From positions 1 to 5,541 of the forward strand of contig LCEJ01000043.1 of the NCBI GenBank assembly GCA_000997105.1: DNA of 5,541 bases, given 5' to 3'. The translations under genes were made by a program, and so were the position numbers. The DNA comes from Candidatus Daviesbacteria bacterium GW2011_GWA2_42_7. GTDB lineage: Bacteria > Patescibacteriota > Microgenomatia > Daviesbacterales > UBA10151. The notes below the pieces were generated by a model. It saw only the letters and a program-made list of their open reading frames with translations. It had not been told where the DNA came from and did not search any database. How positions within the stretch are numbered: position 1 is the first letter of the stretch; every line of letters starts with the position of its first letter. Positions 4,597 to 5,541 of this stretch are shown here, piece after piece.

Positions 4597-5114
4597 CAGA
4601 ATCCTTAAATATTACCCACACCCTCTGTCTTCCTCTAAAAGAAGACCAAGCCCTGCTTGCTATGAAGAAAAGAGGTTTTGGGGAAGGTAAGTGGAACGGT
4701 GCCGGGGGAAAGATTGAGGAAAGTGAGAGCTCCGAGGAAGGAGCTACCAGAGAAACCCGGGAAGAATTCGGAATTATCCCAAAATCATTAACCCTTGTTG
4801 CTGTTTTGGTTTTCAAGTTCATCGATAAACCGGAATGGGACCGGATTGTAGACGTCTATTTAACCTATGACTGGAATGGTGAACCTTCTGAGTCGGAAGA
4901 AATGAGGCCAAAGTGGTTTAAAAAAAGCGAAATACCCTTAACAGAGATGTGGGAGGCAGACACCCACTGGCTACCTTTGGTTTTAGAAGGAAAAACCATT
5001 TTGGGAAATTTTGACTACACTGCTGATCAAAAACTGCAAACTTTCAATCTACGCGAAGCAGACTATCAGGAATTAAGCACCTCTTTTAACCGCTCAATGC
5101 TTTCAAAATCATAG
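4593..5114 (+). CDS. MTH1-like Nudix hydrolase (oxidised purine dNTP pyrophosphatase)
   Basis: Probably cleaves oxidised purine nucleoside triphosphates such as 8-oxo-dGTP to the monophosphate, keeping damaged bases out of DNA. The Nudix box is complete: G39, E45, R53-E54, E57-E58, G60, I61 in GX5EX7REUXEEXGU. Outside the box it follows human MTH1 closely as I recall that sequence: MKKRGFGEGKWNGAGGK (24-40), SEEMRPKWF (101-109) and IPLTEMWEADTHWLPLVL (114-131). Counterparts of the MTH1 pocket are F29 (F27), N35 (N33), W120 (W117) and D123 (D120), but A122 stands where MTH1 has D119. MTH1 homology ends at LREAD (153-157). The last 16 residues are extra and coincide with the 49-bp overlap with the convergent GTPase gene. 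The start is fixed by the ATGA overlap with the upstream gene; there is no clear Shine-Dalgarno. 173 residues. Substrate is inferred from homology. Confidence 0.92.
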   Translation: MTESLNITHTLCLPLKEDQALLAMKKRGFGEGKWNGAGGKIEESESSEEGATRETREEFGIIPKSLTLVAVLVFKFIDKPEWDRIVDVYLTYDWNGEPSESEEMRPKWFKKSEIPLTEMWEADTHWLPLVLEGKTILGNFDYTADQKLQTFNLREADYQELSTSFNRSMLSKS

Positions 5115-5541
5115 ATTGAGACAGGTAAAATCTGTTTCTTAAACTTTTTTAGCCTCTTTTGGGTATCTTCCAGCTGTTTTTTGTCTACTAAATCAGATTT
5201 TGTAAGTAAAATTATTTCTTTCTTCTTAATTAGTTCGGGATTATATGTTTCAAGTTCATGGATAACCGACTGGTAATCACCTTCTATATCTTCCGATTCC
5301 ACCGCCACTGTGTGCAACAATAACCCAACTTTTTCTATATGTTTTAAAAATTTTATCCCTAACCCCTTGCCCTCCGAAGCCCCCTCAATCAGCCCGGGGA
5401 TGTCAGCGATTATTTTTCCATCTAAAACTCCCAGGTTAGGCTCCAAAGTTGTAAAAGGGTAGTCGGCCACTTTAACGCTGGCCGCAGTAAGCTCGTTTAA
5501 CAAACTGCTTTTACCGGAGTTAGGCAAACCAATTAGTCCAA
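5066..5541 (-). CDS. obg: Obg-family GTPase, C-terminal G domain (runs off right edge)
   Basis: Obg (CgtA) GTPases act in large-ribosomal-subunit assembly and stress signalling. The minus-strand frame is open to the window edge, giving 157 whole codons; the N-terminal glycine-rich Obg domain would lie beyond 5541. Counting from the first whole codon: P-loop GLPNSGKS (4-11), switch I YPFTT (27-31), DIPGLIEGASEGKGLG (46-61), TKSD in the base-recognition position (113-116, in place of NKxD) and a G5-like VSIYD (140-144). The Obg-type YPFTT and EGASEGKGLG motifs separate it from YchF and Era. The protein ends with TGA only 13 residues after G5, so there is no C-terminal OCT domain. An internal TTG at 5527 is part of the P-loop, not a start. 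Its last 15 codons are antisense to the Nudix gene. Confidence 0.93.
   Translation of the reverse strand, partial: GLIGLPNSGKSSLLNELTAASVKVADYPFTTLEPNLGVLDGKIIADIPGLIEGASEGKGLGIKFLKHIEKVGLLLHTVAVESEDIEGDYQSVIHELETYNPELIKKKEIILLTKSDLVDKKQLEDTQKRLKKFKKQILPVSIYDFESIERLKEVLNS

Noticed and set aside
5118..5150. Possible intrinsic terminator after the Nudix gene (GAGACAG, 7-nt loop, CTGTTTC, then a T-run)
   Set aside because: The stem is only 7 bp with one G-T pair, the T-run at 5145-5150 is separated from it by 6 nt, and the whole region is obg coding sequence.

Overview
The window looks like part of a small-genome bacterial chromosome. My best guess is a candidate phyla radiation (Patescibacteria) organism, possibly of the Microgenomates type. 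The hints are trimmed housekeeping proteins, very short or negative gene spacing, almost no Shine-Dalgarno sites, moderate GC and a human-MTH1-like Nudix enzyme. This placement is inference and no marker in the window proves it. TAG, TAA and TGA all serve as stops (TGA ends two genes), so there is no sign of the UGA-to-glycine code of Gracilibacteria.

Left part, minus strand (4051 down to 1): an operon-like run gatC, gatA, gatB, then dnaE. GatCAB is the amidotransferase that makes Gln-tRNA(Gln) and/or Asn-tRNA(Asn) from mischarged tRNA. dnaE, the replicative DNA polymerase alpha subunit, runs off the left edge with only its PHP domain and the region after it visible. gatC and gatA are separated by 30 bp, gatA and gatB overlap by 8 bp, and gatB and dnaE are 48 bp apart. 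GatB lacks about 40 residues of its C-terminal tail domain and GatA lacks an N-terminal stretch of about 20 residues, while the catalytic and zinc-site residues remain.

Middle (4052-4143): a compact divergent promoter region. The gatC promoter (TTAACA, 17 bp, TATAAT) places the transcription start on the A of the gatC ATG. The opposite promoter starts about 3 nt before its gene. A 20-bp near-perfect palindrome lies between the two.

Right part, plus strand (4144-5114): an unrecognised helical 150-residue protein, coupled by an ATGA overlap to an MTH1-like Nudix hydrolase (oxidised-nucleotide sanitation). The Nudix gene converges on, and overlaps by 49 bp, the 3' end of an Obg-family GTPase gene on the minus strand, which runs off the right edge.

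The most unusual structure is a set of short repeats in the gat operon. A degenerate 7-bp tandem repeat (GATTTAM type) fills the gatC-gatA spacer and spans the gatA start codon; a second copy, 30/35 identical and in the same reading frame, lies inside gatA. G-rich repeats with 8-10 bp spacing form the GatA C-terminal extension, a segment of the GatB tail and the gatB-dnaE junction. Two of these match the G-quadruplex consensus.

I see no tRNA, rRNA, CRISPR array, transposon or phage gene. The only stretches without genes are short (48, 30 and 92 bp) and each is described.
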